Below, piece by piece: positions 55,232-64,000 of a DNA stretch of 64,000 nucleotides. The DNA comes from Levilactobacillus tongjiangensis. GTDB taxonomy: Bacteria; Bacillota; Bacilli; Lactobacillales; Lactobacillaceae. The stretch covers positions 62,001 through 126,000 of the forward strand of contig NZ_RHNY01000008.1 in NCBI RefSeq assembly GCF_003946345.1, written 5' to 3'. The notes under the pieces were generated by a model. That model was not told the origin of the DNA. It saw nothing but the letters and a program-made list of their open reading frames with translations, and did no database searches. Both the position numbers and the translations under genes were made by a program. Each line of letters begins with the position of its first letter. Positions within the stretch are counted from its first letter, which is position 1.

Positions 55232-56137
55232 ATGAGAAAAGTTAGAAAAGCAGTGATTCCAGCGGCGGGTCTGGGGACCCGTTTCTTACCAGCAACCAAG
55301 GCGTTAGCCAAGGAAATGTTACCAATCGTGGACAAGCCAACGATTCAATTTATCGTTGAGGAAGCGCGTAAATCTGGAATTGAAGATATCGTCATCGTTG
55401 ATGGCAAGTCAAAGCGGTCTATCGAAGATCACTTTGATTCCAATCCTGAACTGGAAGCTAACCTGGAGGCTAAACATAAGGATGAACTATTGCGCCAGGT
55501 TCAGGAGACGACTGGCATGAATCTTTACTTCATTCGCCAGCCTTATCCTCGTGGCTTAGGGGATGCTGTCTTGACGGCGAAGGCTTTTATTGGAGATGAA
55601 CCGTTCATCGTTATGTTGGGTGATGACATGACTGACAGCAAGGTGCCACTGACTAAGCAACTGATCGACCGTTACAACGAAACGGGTACTTCCACGTTGG
55701 CTGTGATGCGGGTGCCTCACAAGGACACTGCCAAGTATGGGGTTATCAACCCTTCCGAAGAAACAGAGCCAGGTTTGTACAACGTTACGAACTTCGTGGA
55801 AAAGCCACAGCCAGATGAGGCACCGAGTGACTTGGCAATCATTGGCCGGTACCTGTTTACGCCAGAAATTTTTGAAGCATTGGAAAATACCCCGGTTGGT
55901 TTAGGCAACGAATTACAATTGACGGATGCCATTGATCGACTCAACCAGACACAACGGGTCTTTGCCCACGAATACAAGGGCAAGCGGTTTGATGTCGGTA
56001 ACAAGTTCGGTTGGATTCAAACCAACATTGAATACGGTCTGCAACACCCTGAAACTAAAGATCAACTCCGGGCCTACATCAAGGAACTCGGAACGAAGTT
56101 GACCGCAGCTGACGAAAAGGCAGCCAAGTCGAAATAG
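55232..56137 (+). CDS. galU: UTP-glucose-1-phosphate uridylyltransferase GalU
   Basis: Makes UDP-glucose for wall polymers and glycolipids. [22 protein letters not shown] (split over the nucleotide loop), [22 protein letters not shown] and GNEFQLTDA-like [10 protein letters not shown]. 301 residues. AGGAAGG upstream. Confidence 0.96.
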   Translation: MRKVRKAVIPAAGLGTRFLPATKALAKEMLPIVDKPTIQFIVEEARKSGIEDIVIVDGKSKRSIEDHFDSNPELEANLEAKHKDELLRQVQETTGMNLYFIRQPYPRGLGDAVLTAKAFIGDEPFIVMLGDDMTDSKVPLTKQLIDRYNETGTSTLAVMRVPHKDTAKYGVINPSEETEPGLYNVTNFVEKPQPDEAPSDLAIIGRYLFTPEIFEALENTPVGLGNELQLTDAIDRLNQTQRVFAHEYKGKRFDVGNKFGWIQTNIEYGLQHPETKDQLRAYIKELGTKLTAADEKAAKSK

Positions 56138-56202
56138 GTGACAAACTTACTTTTTAATAGTAAAGTATCATTTAGGCTAAAGAGCAGAAGGGAGCGTTAC
56201 AC

Positions 56203-57144
56203 GTGAAAAATTATGATGTCATTGTCATCGGTGCGGGTCCTGGCGGTATGACTGGGGCGCTGTATGCGTCGCGGGCTAACTTGTCAGTCCTGATGCTCGA
56301 CCGGGGAATTTACGGTGGGCAAATGAACAACACCGCTGCGATTGAAAACTATCCTGGTTTCAAGTCGGTCCTCGGGCCAGATTTAGCAAAGGATATGTAT
56401 GATGGGTCAACTCAGTTTGGCGCTGAATTTGCGTACGGCAGTGTTGAATCTATTGAAGACCACGGCGACCATAAGGTTGTGAAGACTGATGATGGCGATT
56501 ACTCAGCCAAGGCAGTCATCGTGGCAACGGGCTCCGAGTACAAGAAACTTGGCGTCCCTGGTGAAGATGAATTTGGTGGCCGAGGCGTTTCCTACTGCGC
56601 GGTCTGCGACGGTGCGTTCTTTAAGAATCGTGAAGTCATTGTTGTTGGTGGAGGAGATTCCGCGATTGAAGAAGGAATCTACTTAGCCGGTTTGGCTTCT
56701 AAGGTAACGATTGTCGTTCGGCGTGATCAACTCCGGGCACAAAAGATTATTCAGGACCGGGCTTTTGCCAACGAAAAAATCGAATTTGTTTGGAACACGA
56801 ACGTAACAGCCATCTTGGGTGACGAGATGAAGGTTACGGGCGTTGCAACTAAGAATAATCAGACCGGTGAAACCGGTGAACTAGCAGCCAGTGGGGTCTT
56901 CATTTACGTGGGAACCTTACCAATGACCGACGCCTTCAAGGGCTTGGGTATCTTGGACGAAGCTGGTTGGATCAAGACCGATGATCACATGGCAACTGCC
57001 GTTCCTGGCATCTTTGCTATTGGTGACGTTCGGCAAAAAGACCTGCGGCAGATTACCACGGCCGTTGGTGACGGTGGTATCGCTGGTCAAGAAGCCTTCA
57101 GTTATTTGGAGACTTTAAAATCAAAGGCGGCTTCCGCCCAATAA
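56203..57144 (+). CDS. trxB: Thioredoxin-disulfide reductase TrxB
   Basis: FAD site GAGPGGMTGALYASRANL, redox motif CAVCDG, NADPH site GGGDSAIEEGIYLA and the C-terminal GDVRQKDLRQI. 313 residues. It supplies electrons to thioredoxin and probably NrdH. Closes the hprK cluster with a terminator. Confidence 0.96.
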   Translation: MKNYDVIVIGAGPGGMTGALYASRANLSVLMLDRGIYGGQMNNTAAIENYPGFKSVLGPDLAKDMYDGSTQFGAEFAYGSVESIEDHGDHKVVKTDDGDYSAKAVIVATGSEYKKLGVPGEDEFGGRGVSYCAVCDGAFFKNREVIVVGGGDSAIEEGIYLAGLASKVTIVVRRDQLRAQKIIQDRAFANEKIEFVWNTNVTAILGDEMKVTGVATKNNQTGETGELAASGVFIYVGTLPMTDAFKGLGILDEAGWIKTDDHMATAVPGIFAIGDVRQKDLRQITTAVGDGGIAGQEAFSYLETLKSKAASAQ

Positions 57145-57156
57145 CATGTTAAACTT

Positions 57157-57196
57157 AGCGGAGACGACCTCATCGGGGTGGTTTCCGCTTTTTTGT
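57157..57196 (+). terminator. trxB terminator
   Basis: AGCGGAGACGACC / GGTGGTTTCCGCT stem followed by T6. Confidence 0.9.
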
Positions 57197-57262
57197 CAGC
57201 AAAATATCAGCAACGTGGAAGCTAACGACGATGAGAACTAATTTTAAGGGAGCTGAGCAAAC

Positions 57263-57901
57263 GTGGGAATGAATCAATTTTTACAGAGTTTAAGTGACTT
57301 GGAAACAATTGACCGGGCACCGGGGTACTTTAAATTTGAACAACATTCCGTGGCTGCTCACTCATTCAAGGTTGCCGAGGTTGCGCAATTCTTAGGGGAT
57401 GTGGAGGAGCAGGCAGGGCACCAGGTAAAATGGCGATTACTGTATGAAAAAGCCTTAAATCACGATTATACCGAACGGTTTATCGGGGATATTAAGACAC
57501 CCGTGAAATACGCGACCCCCGAGTTACGTACGATGTTAGCTGATGTAGAAACTTCTCTGACGGCCAACTTTATTCAAAATGAAATTCCCAAACAGTTTCA
57601 GGCGGCTTACACCCGGCGGCTGGGTGAAGGCAAGGATGACACGCTGGAAGGCCAGATTTTGTCGGTGGCAGATAAAGTGGACCTGTTGTACGAGTCGTTT
57701 GGCGAGATTCAAAAGGGTAATCCAGAACCCGTCTTCACAGAAATCTATCGTGAGAGTTTATCAACGATTTTAAAGTTTAAACAAATGCCGTGTGTGCGTT
57801 ACTTCTTATCAGACGTGTTGCCTGAGATGTTGGCCGCTGACTTCAGTGACCGGCAAAAGTTGGCGCAGTTGACCGATCACTTATTGGAGGATAATGATTA
57901 A
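57263..57901 (+). CDS. HD-domain hydrolase, YfbR-like 5'-nucleotidase family
   Basis: 212 residues. EQHSVAAHSFKVAEVAQFLG carries the first His; the HD pair is in KALNHDYTERFIGDIKTPVKY; the last Asp is in VADKVDLLYESFGEI. The layout resembles YfbR (dNMP 5'-nucleotidase) and YqeK-type HD proteins. Substrate unproven. GTG start, AGGGAGC upstream. Immediately followed by the GNAT-like gene. Confidence 0.85.
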   Translation: MGMNQFLQSLSDLETIDRAPGYFKFEQHSVAAHSFKVAEVAQFLGDVEEQAGHQVKWRLLYEKALNHDYTERFIGDIKTPVKYATPELRTMLADVETSLTANFIQNEIPKQFQAAYTRRLGEGKDDTLEGQILSVADKVDLLYESFGEIQKGNPEPVFTEIYRESLSTILKFKQMPCVRYFLSDVLPEMLAADFSDRQKLAQLTDHLLEDND

Positions 57902-58429
57902 ATGAAACTTGCTGAAGTTTGGAATCAGAAATTAAATGGGGCCACTGTGCGGCCACTAACGCATGACGACGACGATATGATCTATGCGTTTCAGGCGGCT
58001 CATCCGGACTATTTTGACCATTTTCAAGACCACCCCGTGACCCGTCAGGAAGCTATTCAGGACGTCACGGATATTCCATTGAACGCCTTACCAGAGCAGA
58101 AGGCCTACCTGGGAGTCTTTCAGGACGAGCAGTTAGTGGTCCTGGTTGATCTGATTATCGATTATCCACTGCCCAGTTTGGTGTGGTTGGGGATGTGGTT
58201 GCCAGCTAAGACTTTGACGACAGCGGAGTCGGCCGCCTATTATCACAGTCTGAAAGCGGTACTCCGCGAGGCTGGCGCCGTCCAGCTTCAGCTCAGTGTC
58301 TTTATGGGTGATCGGCAGATGAAACAGTTCTGGGAAGACTTACAGCTAACGGCGGTCCAGACGACCAGCGTTGTTAAGGGAGACCGAACTGCTAACATCA
58401 CCATCTATCAGGATAAATTTCCCCGATAG
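57902..58429 (+). CDS. GNAT-like acetyltransferase (putative)
   Basis: 175 residues starting with the base after the HD-domain gene's stop. ATVRPLTHDDDDMIYAFQAA and the central beta-strand/bulge KAYLGVFQDEQLVVLVDLIIDYPLPSLVWLGMWL resemble GNAT motifs. The pyrophosphate loop (Q/RxxGxG/A) is not clear, so catalytic function is uncertain. No other family recognised. Confidence 0.6.
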   Translation: MKLAEVWNQKLNGATVRPLTHDDDDMIYAFQAAHPDYFDHFQDHPVTRQEAIQDVTDIPLNALPEQKAYLGVFQDEQLVVLVDLIIDYPLPSLVWLGMWLPAKTLTTAESAAYYHSLKAVLREAGAVQLQLSVFMGDRQMKQFWEDLQLTAVQTTSVVKGDRTANITIYQDKFPR

Positions 58430-58442
58430 GACGCCTGAGTGG

Positions 58443-58456
58443 CGAAAGTATGTTCG
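58443..58456. promoter_or_regulatory. LexA (SOS) box upstream of uvrBA
   Basis: CGAAAGTATGTTCG differs at one base from the Gram-positive LexA consensus CGAAC-N4-GTTCG. A possible -10 (TAAAAT, 58463-58468) follows. Confidence 0.7.
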
Positions 58457-58479
58457 GTATGGTAAAATATTTGAACGTG

Positions 58480-58506
58480 ATGGGAAGCGCTCCGTTTCCC
58501 ATTTTT
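58480..58506 (+). terminator. Terminator-like hairpin in the uvrBA upstream region
   Basis: ATGGGAA-GCGCTCC-GTTTCCCAT followed by T4. It may end the HD/GNAT transcript or attenuate transcripts started near the LexA box. A second promoter candidate lies downstream: TTGTTC (58539-58544), 16 bases, TAATAA (58561). Confidence 0.6.
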
Positions 58507-58593
58507 CTGATGAAATTAACTAAACGGCTGGGGATTAGTTGTTCGGCAACGGCCACAGCCTAATAATAATTTGAGGTAGGGAGGTTACCATCT

Positions 58594-60600
58594 ATGATCG
58601 ACCGACAAACGGACAAAAAGTTTGATCTGGTATCAAAATATCAGCCAACGGGGGATCAGCCCGAAGCGATTCGCCAATTGACCCAGGGTATTGAGGGCGG
58701 TGAAAAGGCGCAGATTCTTTTGGGAGCTACCGGGACTGGGAAGACTTTTACGATTTCTAACGTTATCAAGAATGTTAATAAGCCGACGCTAGTGCTGTCT
58801 CATAACAAGACATTAGCGGGTCAGCTATACGGGGAGTTCAAGCAGTTCTTTCCTAACAACGCGGTTGAATACTTTGTGAGTTACTATGACTATTACCAAC
58901 CGGAAGCGTACGTGCCTTCGAGTGATACGTACATTGAAAAAGATTCATCCATTAATGATGAGATTGATAAGTTACGACACTCGGCAACGAGTTCCTTATT
59001 GGAAAGAAATGACGTCATCGTGGTAGCCTCCGTTTCCTCTATTTTCGGATTAGGGGATCCTACTGAATATAAGAATCACGTGGTTTCCTTGCGAGTCGGG
59101 CAAGAGATCGAACGGGATGCACTTCTGCGTAAATTGGTGAATATTCAATTCGAACGCAACGACTACGACTTTCAACGGGGCCGGTTCCGGGTTCACGGTG
59201 ACGTGGTTGAAATTTTCCCAGCTTCGCGGGATGACCGCGCACTACGGGTGGAATTCTTTGGCGATGAAATTGATCGCATTCGTGAGGTTGATTCACTGAC
59301 TGGCGAAATTGTGGGCGACCGTGAACACGTGGCTATTTTCCCGGCCACCCACTTCATGACCAACGATGACATCATGGCTCAGGCCACGAACGGGATTGAG
59401 GGTGAACTGAAGGACCGGGTGGCCGAACTGGAAGGTGACGGTAAGTTGCTCGAGGCGCAACGTTTGAAGCAACGGACCACGTACGATGTTGAAATGATGC
59501 GGGAAATGGGCTACACGAGTGGGATTGAAAACTACTCTCGCTGGATGGACGGTCGCAAACCTGGCGAACCACCGTATACCTTACTGGACTTCTTCCCGAA
59601 GGACTTTTTGTTGGTCGTCGATGAATCTCACGTGACGATGCCGCAAGTCCGCGGGATGTATAATGGTGACCGGGCGCGGAAACAGCAGTTGGTAGATTAC
59701 GGTTTTCGATTGCCTAGTGCGTTGGATAACCGACCACTGAAATTAAATGAAGTAGAGCAGCATATCAATCAGGTCGTGTACATGTCAGCTACACCGGGAC
59801 CCTACGAGCATGAGCAAACGGATCACGTCGTGCAACAAATCATTCGGCCGACTGGATTACTGGATCCAACCATCGAAGTTCGCCCAATTATGGGGCAGAT
59901 AGATGACTTAGTTGGTGAAATCAACGCGCGAGTTGAAAAGAACGAGCGAACTTTCGTCACGACCTTGACTAAGAAAATGTCGGAAGATTTGACGGATTAT
60001 CTGAAGGATTTAGGTATCAAGGTGGCCTACTTGCACTCCGACATTAAAACTTTGGAGCGAACTCAAATTATGCGTGACCTGCGTTTAGGTAAGTATGACG
60101 TTTTAGTCGGCATCAACCTGTTACGAGAAGGTATCGACATCCCCGAAGTTTCCTTAGTTGCGATTTTGGATGCGGACAAGGAAGGCTTCTTACGGAACGA
60201 ACGGTCACTGATCCAAACGATTGGTCGGGCGGCTCGGAACTCCCATGGGGCGGTCATTATGTATGCAGACTCCACCACGGAATCGATGCAGGCAGCGATT
60301 GATGAGACTGCTCGCCGGCGGAAGGTCCAGATTGCTTACAACAAGGAGCACGGCATTACGCCAACGACGATTATCAAACCAATTCGTGATTTGATTGCGG
60401 TTACTAAGAAGAACGACAATGGTGATGAGAAGGATGACTTCGTTGCCAGTGACTTTGAGGATATGACCAAGGAAGACCAAGAGAAGTTGATTGCCCGGTT
60501 GGAAGACGAAATGCGTGCGGCTGCCAAGAAGCTTGACTTTGAGCAGGCTGCTTCGTTACGGGACACAGTTATGGATATGAAGACCGAAATTGGTGATTAG
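58594..60600 (+). CDS. uvrB: Excinuclease ABC subunit B
   Basis: DNA-damage verifying helicase-like subunit. Walker [11 protein letters not shown], the beta-hairpin region [29 protein letters not shown] (DEAD-like), YMSATPGP, and helicase motifs [14 protein letters not shown] and [12 protein letters not shown]. The C-terminal UVR motif ([21 protein letters not shown]) binds UvrC. 668 residues. AGGTAGGGAGG upstream. Confidence 0.98.
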   Translation: MIDRQTDKKFDLVSKYQPTGDQPEAIRQLTQGIEGGEKAQILLGATGTGKTFTISNVIKNVNKPTLVLSHNKTLAGQLYGEFKQFFPNNAVEYFVSYYDYYQPEAYVPSSDTYIEKDSSINDEIDKLRHSATSSLLERNDVIVVASVSSIFGLGDPTEYKNHVVSLRVGQEIERDALLRKLVNIQFERNDYDFQRGRFRVHGDVVEIFPASRDDRALRVEFFGDEIDRIREVDSLTGEIVGDREHVAIFPATHFMTNDDIMAQATNGIEGELKDRVAELEGDGKLLEAQRLKQRTTYDVEMMREMGYTSGIENYSRWMDGRKPGEPPYTLLDFFPKDFLLVVDESHVTMPQVRGMYNGDRARKQQLVDYGFRLPSALDNRPLKLNEVEQHINQVVYMSATPGPYEHEQTDHVVQQIIRPTGLLDPTIEVRPIMGQIDDLVGEINARVEKNERTFVTTLTKKMSEDLTDYLKDLGIKVAYLHSDIKTLERTQIMRDLRLGKYDVLVGINLLREGIDIPEVSLVAILDADKEGFLRNERSLIQTIGRAARNSHGAVIMYADSTTESMQAAIDETARRRKVQIAYNKEHGITPTTIIKPIRDLIAVTKKNDNGDEKDDFVASDFEDMTKEDQEKLIARLEDEMRAAAKKLDFEQAASLRDTVMDMKTEIGD

Positions 60601-60620
60601 GTCGGTGAGGAGACAAGCAA

Positions 60621-63491
60621 TTGGTAAATGATAAAATTGTGATTCACGGGGCACGGGCCCACAATTTAAAGGATATCGACGTTACGATTCCAAAAAACAA
60701 GTTGGTCGTCATCAGTGGGTTGTCAGGTTCTGGGAAGAGTTCCCTCGCCTTCGACACCCTCTATGCTGAAGGCCAACGACGTTACGTGGAAAGCTTGTCG
60801 TCATACGCACGACAGTTCTTGGGTCAAATGGATAAGCCGGATGTTGATTCTATCGATGGGTTAAGCCCGGCCATCTCTATTGATCAAAAGACCACGTCTA
60901 AGAACCCCCGCTCCACCGTGGGAACGGTCACTGAAATCAACGATTACTTGCGTCTGCTCTGGGCTCGGGTAGGGACGCCTATCTGTCCGAACGATGGTAC
61001 GGAAATCACGAGTCAAAGTGTTGAACAAATGGTTGACCAGATCCTAGATCTACCGGAGCGGACCAAACTTCAGATTCTTTCGCCCATTGTGCGGGGGAAG
61101 AAGGGGCAACATAAAAAGATTTTTGAAAAGATTCAGCGTGAGGGTTTTGTCCGGGTTCGGGTCGATGGTGAGACCATGGACTTAGATGATGTGCCTGAAT
61201 TAAACAAGAATCAAAACCATGATATTGCAATTGTGATTGATCGAATTGTGGTTAAATCGGGTATTCGGTCGCGGTTGTTTGATTCCTTTGAAGCAGCGCT
61301 ACGGTTGAGCGGTGGCTATGCAGTAGCTGATTTGATCGATGGGGAACCCATGATTTTTTCCGAGCACTACGCTTGTCCAGTCTGTGGGTTCACAGTTGGT
61401 GAGCTAGAACCGCGCCTGTTCTCTTTCAACGCGCCATTTGGTGCCTGCCCAGACTGTGATGGCCTAGGGGTCAAGTTGGAAGTCGATTTGGATCTAGTTG
61501 TCCCAGATCGGACTAAGACGTTGCGCGAAGGGGCTTTGGAGCCTTGGAATCCAATTAGTTCACAGTACTATCCTGCTTTATTGGAACAGGCTTGTGAGGC
61601 CTTTGAGGTTGACATGGATACGCCATTTAAGGACTTATCCAAGACGGACCAGGCAATGGTTTTATACGGTTCTCAGGGCAAGGAGTTCCATTTCCACTAT
61701 GAAAACGATTTTGGTGGCGTGCGTGACATTGACGTGGCTTTTGAGGGGGTCATTCCTAACGTTAACCGGCGCTACCATGAAACGAACAGTGAATTTACCC
61801 GGGACGTAATGCGTAAGTACATGACGGAGTTAACCTGCCAGACTTGTCACGGCTACCGGTTAAACCGGCAAGCCCTGAGTGTTAAGATCAACCACCAACA
61901 CATTGGTGAGGTCTCCAACTTGCCCGTTGATAAGGAGCTTTCGTTCTTTAAGGACCTGTCCTTCGGTGAACAAAATCAGGTGATCGCCCAACCAATTTTA
62001 AAGGAAATTCGGGACCGGTTGACGTTCTTACGGAACGTGGGTCTGGATTACCTGACGCTGAGTCGTTCTGCCCGGACGTTGTCTGGTGGGGAAGCGCAGC
62101 GGATTCGGTTAGCTACTCAGATTGGGTCTAACCTTTCCGGTGTGTTGTATATTCTGGATGAACCGTCAATCGGGTTACACCAGCGTGATAACGACCGGTT
62201 GATTGCCTCGTTGAAGCAAATGCGGGATCTTGGTAATACCCTGATTGTGGTTGAACACGATGAGGATACGATGCGGGCCGCAGATTATATTGTTGATATT
62301 GGTCCGGGTGCTGGTGAGAACGGGGGGCACGTGATGGCCGCCGGTACGCCGAAACAGGTGATGCGGTCGCGCAAATCTTTAACGGGTCAATACTTGGCAG
62401 GTAAGCAGTATATCCCAGTTCCCTTGGAACGCCGTGAAGGTAATGGCAAAGAGATTCGGGTAACTGGCGCTGCCGAGAACAACCTGAAGGATATTACAGT
62501 AGATTTTCCTCTAGGTGAATTTGTGGTCGTGACCGGGGTTTCCGGTTCAGGTAAGTCAACGCTAGTGAATACAATTTTGAAGCGGGCGTTAGCACAAAAG
62601 CTGAATAATAATTCAGAAAAGCCTGGGAAGTATCAGAGTATTGCGGGTGTGAAGAACATTGAACGGCTAGTCGATATCGACCAGAGTCCAATTGGGCGGA
62701 CCCCGCGTAGTAATCCAGCCACCTACACAGGTGTGTTTGACGACGTACGGACCCTCTTTGCCCAGACCAATGACGCGAAGCTTCGCGGTTATCAGAAGGG
62801 ACGTTTCAGTTTTAACACTAAAGGGGGCCGTTGTGAGGCCTGTCATGGTGATGGTATCTTGAAGATTGAAATGAACTTTTTACCAGACGTTTACGTTCCT
62901 TGTGAAGTCTGCCATGGGACGCGTTACAATTCTGAAACCCTGGAAGTTGAGTACAAGGGGAAGAATATTTCGGACGTTCTGAACATGACGGTCAGTGAGG
63001 CTTTGAAGTTCTTTGAAGCGATTCCTAAGATTACGCGGAAGCTGCAGACGATTCAAGACGTTGGGTTAGGTTACGTAAAGTTGGGTCAACCGGCCACGAC
63101 GCTATCCGGTGGTGAGGCGCAACGAATGAAATTGGCTTCCGAACTGCACAAACAGCAGAACGGGAAGAACTTTTACATTCTTGATGAACCAACTACCGGG
63201 TTGCACACTGACGATATCAAGCGGTTGTTGGTCGTTCTTCACCGGTTGGTAGATAAGGGCAACACCGTGCTGGTGATTGAACATAATCTGGACGTCATCA
63301 AGACAGCCGACCATCTGATTGACTTGGGTCCTGAAGGCGGGGAAGCCGGCGGTAACGTTGTTGCTACTGGAACACCGGAAGAACTTGCTGAAGTGGCGGA
63401 CAGCTATACTGGAAAGTACCTTAAGCCCGTCTTGGAACGGGATAAGGCTCGGACGGTGGCTGATCAAAAACCAGTTAAAGCTAATAAATAG
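60621..63491 (+). CDS. uvrA: Excinuclease ABC subunit A
   Basis: Damage-recognition ATPase dimer. Two ABC modules: [14 protein letters not shown] and [14 protein letters not shown] (Walker A), [17 protein letters not shown] and [16 protein letters not shown] (signatures), [12 protein letters not shown] and [12 protein letters not shown]. Zinc modules CPVCG...CPDCDG and CEACHGDG...CEVCHG. 956 residues. TTG start with GAGGAGAC upstream. 20 bases after uvrB, one operon. Confidence 0.98.
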   Translation: MVNDKIVIHGARAHNLKDIDVTIPKNKLVVISGLSGSGKSSLAFDTLYAEGQRRYVESLSSYARQFLGQMDKPDVDSIDGLSPAISIDQKTTSKNPRSTVGTVTEINDYLRLLWARVGTPICPNDGTEITSQSVEQMVDQILDLPERTKLQILSPIVRGKKGQHKKIFEKIQREGFVRVRVDGETMDLDDVPELNKNQNHDIAIVIDRIVVKSGIRSRLFDSFEAALRLSGGYAVADLIDGEPMIFSEHYACPVCGFTVGELEPRLFSFNAPFGACPDCDGLGVKLEVDLDLVVPDRTKTLREGALEPWNPISSQYYPALLEQACEAFEVDMDTPFKDLSKTDQAMVLYGSQGKEFHFHYENDFGGVRDIDVAFEGVIPNVNRRYHETNSEFTRDVMRKYMTELTCQTCHGYRLNRQALSVKINHQHIGEVSNLPVDKELSFFKDLSFGEQNQVIAQPILKEIRDRLTFLRNVGLDYLTLSRSARTLSGGEAQRIRLATQIGSNLSGVLYILDEPSIGLHQRDNDRLIASLKQMRDLGNTLIVVEHDEDTMRAADYIVDIGPGAGENGGHVMAAGTPKQVMRSRKSLTGQYLAGKQYIPVPLERREGNGKEIRVTGAAENNLKDITVDFPLGEFVVVTGVSGSGKSTLVNTILKRALAQKLNNNSEKPGKYQSIAGVKNIERLVDIDQSPIGRTPRSNPATYTGVFDDVRTLFAQTNDAKLRGYQKGRFSFNTKGGRCEACHGDGILKIEMNFLPDVYVPCEVCHGTRYNSETLEVEYKGKNISDVLNMTVSEALKFFEAIPKITRKLQTIQDVGLGYVKLGQPATTLSGGEAQRMKLASELHKQQNGKNFYILDEPTTGLHTDDIKRLLVVLHRLVDKGNTVLVIEHNLDVIKTADHLIDLGPEGGEAGGNVVATGTPEELAEVADSYTGKYLKPVLERDKARTVADQKPVKANK

Positions 63492-63539
63492 TTATAGACT
63501 GGTCCGGGGAAATACTCTCGGCTAGTTATTAAATGGGTG

Positions 63540-63572
63540 AAGGACCTGGGACAAAAGTCTCAGGTCCTTTCT
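63540..63572 (+). terminator. uvrBA terminator
   Basis: AAGGACCTGGGA-CAAAAG-TCTCAGGTCCTT followed by TCTTG. Confidence 0.85.
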
Positions 63573-63715
63573 TGTCTCCAAGGTTACCTTGCTGGAGCGG
63601 GTATCAGCTGACAGTTAGGTCCGCTTAACCATGCCACTGCTAATTGCCTTTCAGCTCACTTATGGTTTAAAAATAGTCAGTGTGGCGTATAGGGGTGATT
63701 TTTGTGCCCCACAAC

Positions 63716-63744
63716 TTGTGAGAAACGGCGAAAACCAGTACAAT
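63716..63744 (+). promoter_or_regulatory. Promoter of the downstream membrane-protein gene
   Basis: TTGTGA (63716-63721), 17-base spacer, TACAAT (63739-63744). Nothing else is seen in 63573-63791. Confidence 0.65.
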
Positions 63745-63791
63745 GATTGAAACCAGTCGTCAAATGACTGAATTTGTGAGGAGATGCAAAT

Positions 63792-64000
63792 ATGTTTGAT
63801 ATGAATCGGTCGCGTTGGGGATTTGACTGGAGCGAGTTTATTCTCGGCATTTTATTCTTAGTTGCCGCCCTTGGCCTCTTTCGCTCACCAAAAATTGGGC
63901 TTACCGGATTAGCTATTATCTTTGCCTTCATGGCGTTGCTGAGTGGGTTGACCACGATTGCTGGGTACAAAAAATTACACGATGTCACCGGGTTGCGGGC
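63792..64000 (+). CDS. DUF308/HdeD-like membrane protein, N-terminal part (runs off the window)
   Basis: ATG 63792 with GAGGAGATG upstream. The visible 69 residues include two hydrophobic segments (FILGILFLVAALGLF and GLAIIFAFMALLSGLTTIAG) separated by RSPKIGLT, the pattern of small DUF308-type multi-pass proteins. Function unknown; family call tentative. Confidence 0.6.
   Translation, partial: MFDMNRSRWGFDWSEFILGILFLVAALGLFRSPKIGLTGLAIIFAFMALLSGLTTIAGYKKLHDVTGLR

Overview
The window is chromosomal DNA of a Gram-positive lactic acid bacterium of the family Lactobacillaceae, most like the Levilactobacillus/Lactiplantibacillus groups. The evidence is gene order (dnaX-ybaB-recR, tmk-darA-holB-yabA-rsmI, hprK-lgt-gpsA-galU-trxB, pst-phoU), class Ib nrdHEF, Rex, a CIRCE element on groESL, frequent GTG/TTG starts, KxYKxGKxW and sortase-type surface-protein signals, and moderate GC with common CGG/CGT arginine codons. 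Genus-level placement is inference; no 16S gene is present.

Layout. 1-2944: the 3' part of mprF, a LOG-family protein and a 3-hydroxyacyl-CoA dehydrogenase-like gene. 2945-7250: an AT-richer accessory block made of broken genes for exported or cell-surface proteins: a cell-wall anchor remnant, a small exported peptide, an SH3-like secreted protein, an Amidase_6 fragment, a membrane/secreted protein and a serine-rich KxYKxGKxW adhesin remnant. These are mixed with an IS30 transposase tail and an internally deleted IS605-type element. Nearly all lesions are single-base length changes in A-tracts. 7564-11300: nrdHEF on the minus strand with two NrdR boxes. 11358-23016: housekeeping genes, namely a methyltransferase, tadA, SRP RNA, dnaX-ybaB-recR-yaaL, tmk-darA-holB-yabA-rsmI, an acyl-ACP thioesterase and tsaB-rimI-tsaD. 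23015-28050: two copies of a dispersed intergenic repeat, a secreted-protein gene with a stop at codon 31, an ABC-F gene and rex. 28203-34358: groESL, a KimA-type potassium transporter and lrgAB. 34359-39158: tagO, a YigZ-family gene, comFA-comFC and hpf. 39313-51451: secA, prfB with its programmed frameshift, a PDZ membrane protein, then a PhoP/PhoR pair and pstS-C-A-B-B-phoU behind a Pho box. 51568-57144: pspC, a YvlD-type gene, and hprK-lgt-gpsA-galU-trxB. 57263-64000: an HD hydrolase, a GNAT-like protein, uvrB-uvrA and the start of a DUF308-type membrane protein.

Functional links: nucleotide supply and replication/repair (nrd, tmk, dnaX, holB, recR, uvrBA); translation quality (tadA, rsmI, tsaBD, rimI, prfB, hpf); envelope and secretion (mprF, tagO, lgt, secA, lrgAB); phosphate starvation (phoPR-pst-phoU); carbon/redox control (hprK, rex); potassium and c-di-AMP (kimA, darA). 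The core genes look conventional and intact. The unusual material is the surface-gene graveyard with its IS605 derivative, which keeps the 3' hairpins that in intact relatives overlap the TnpB guide RNA, plus two families of structured intergenic repeats.
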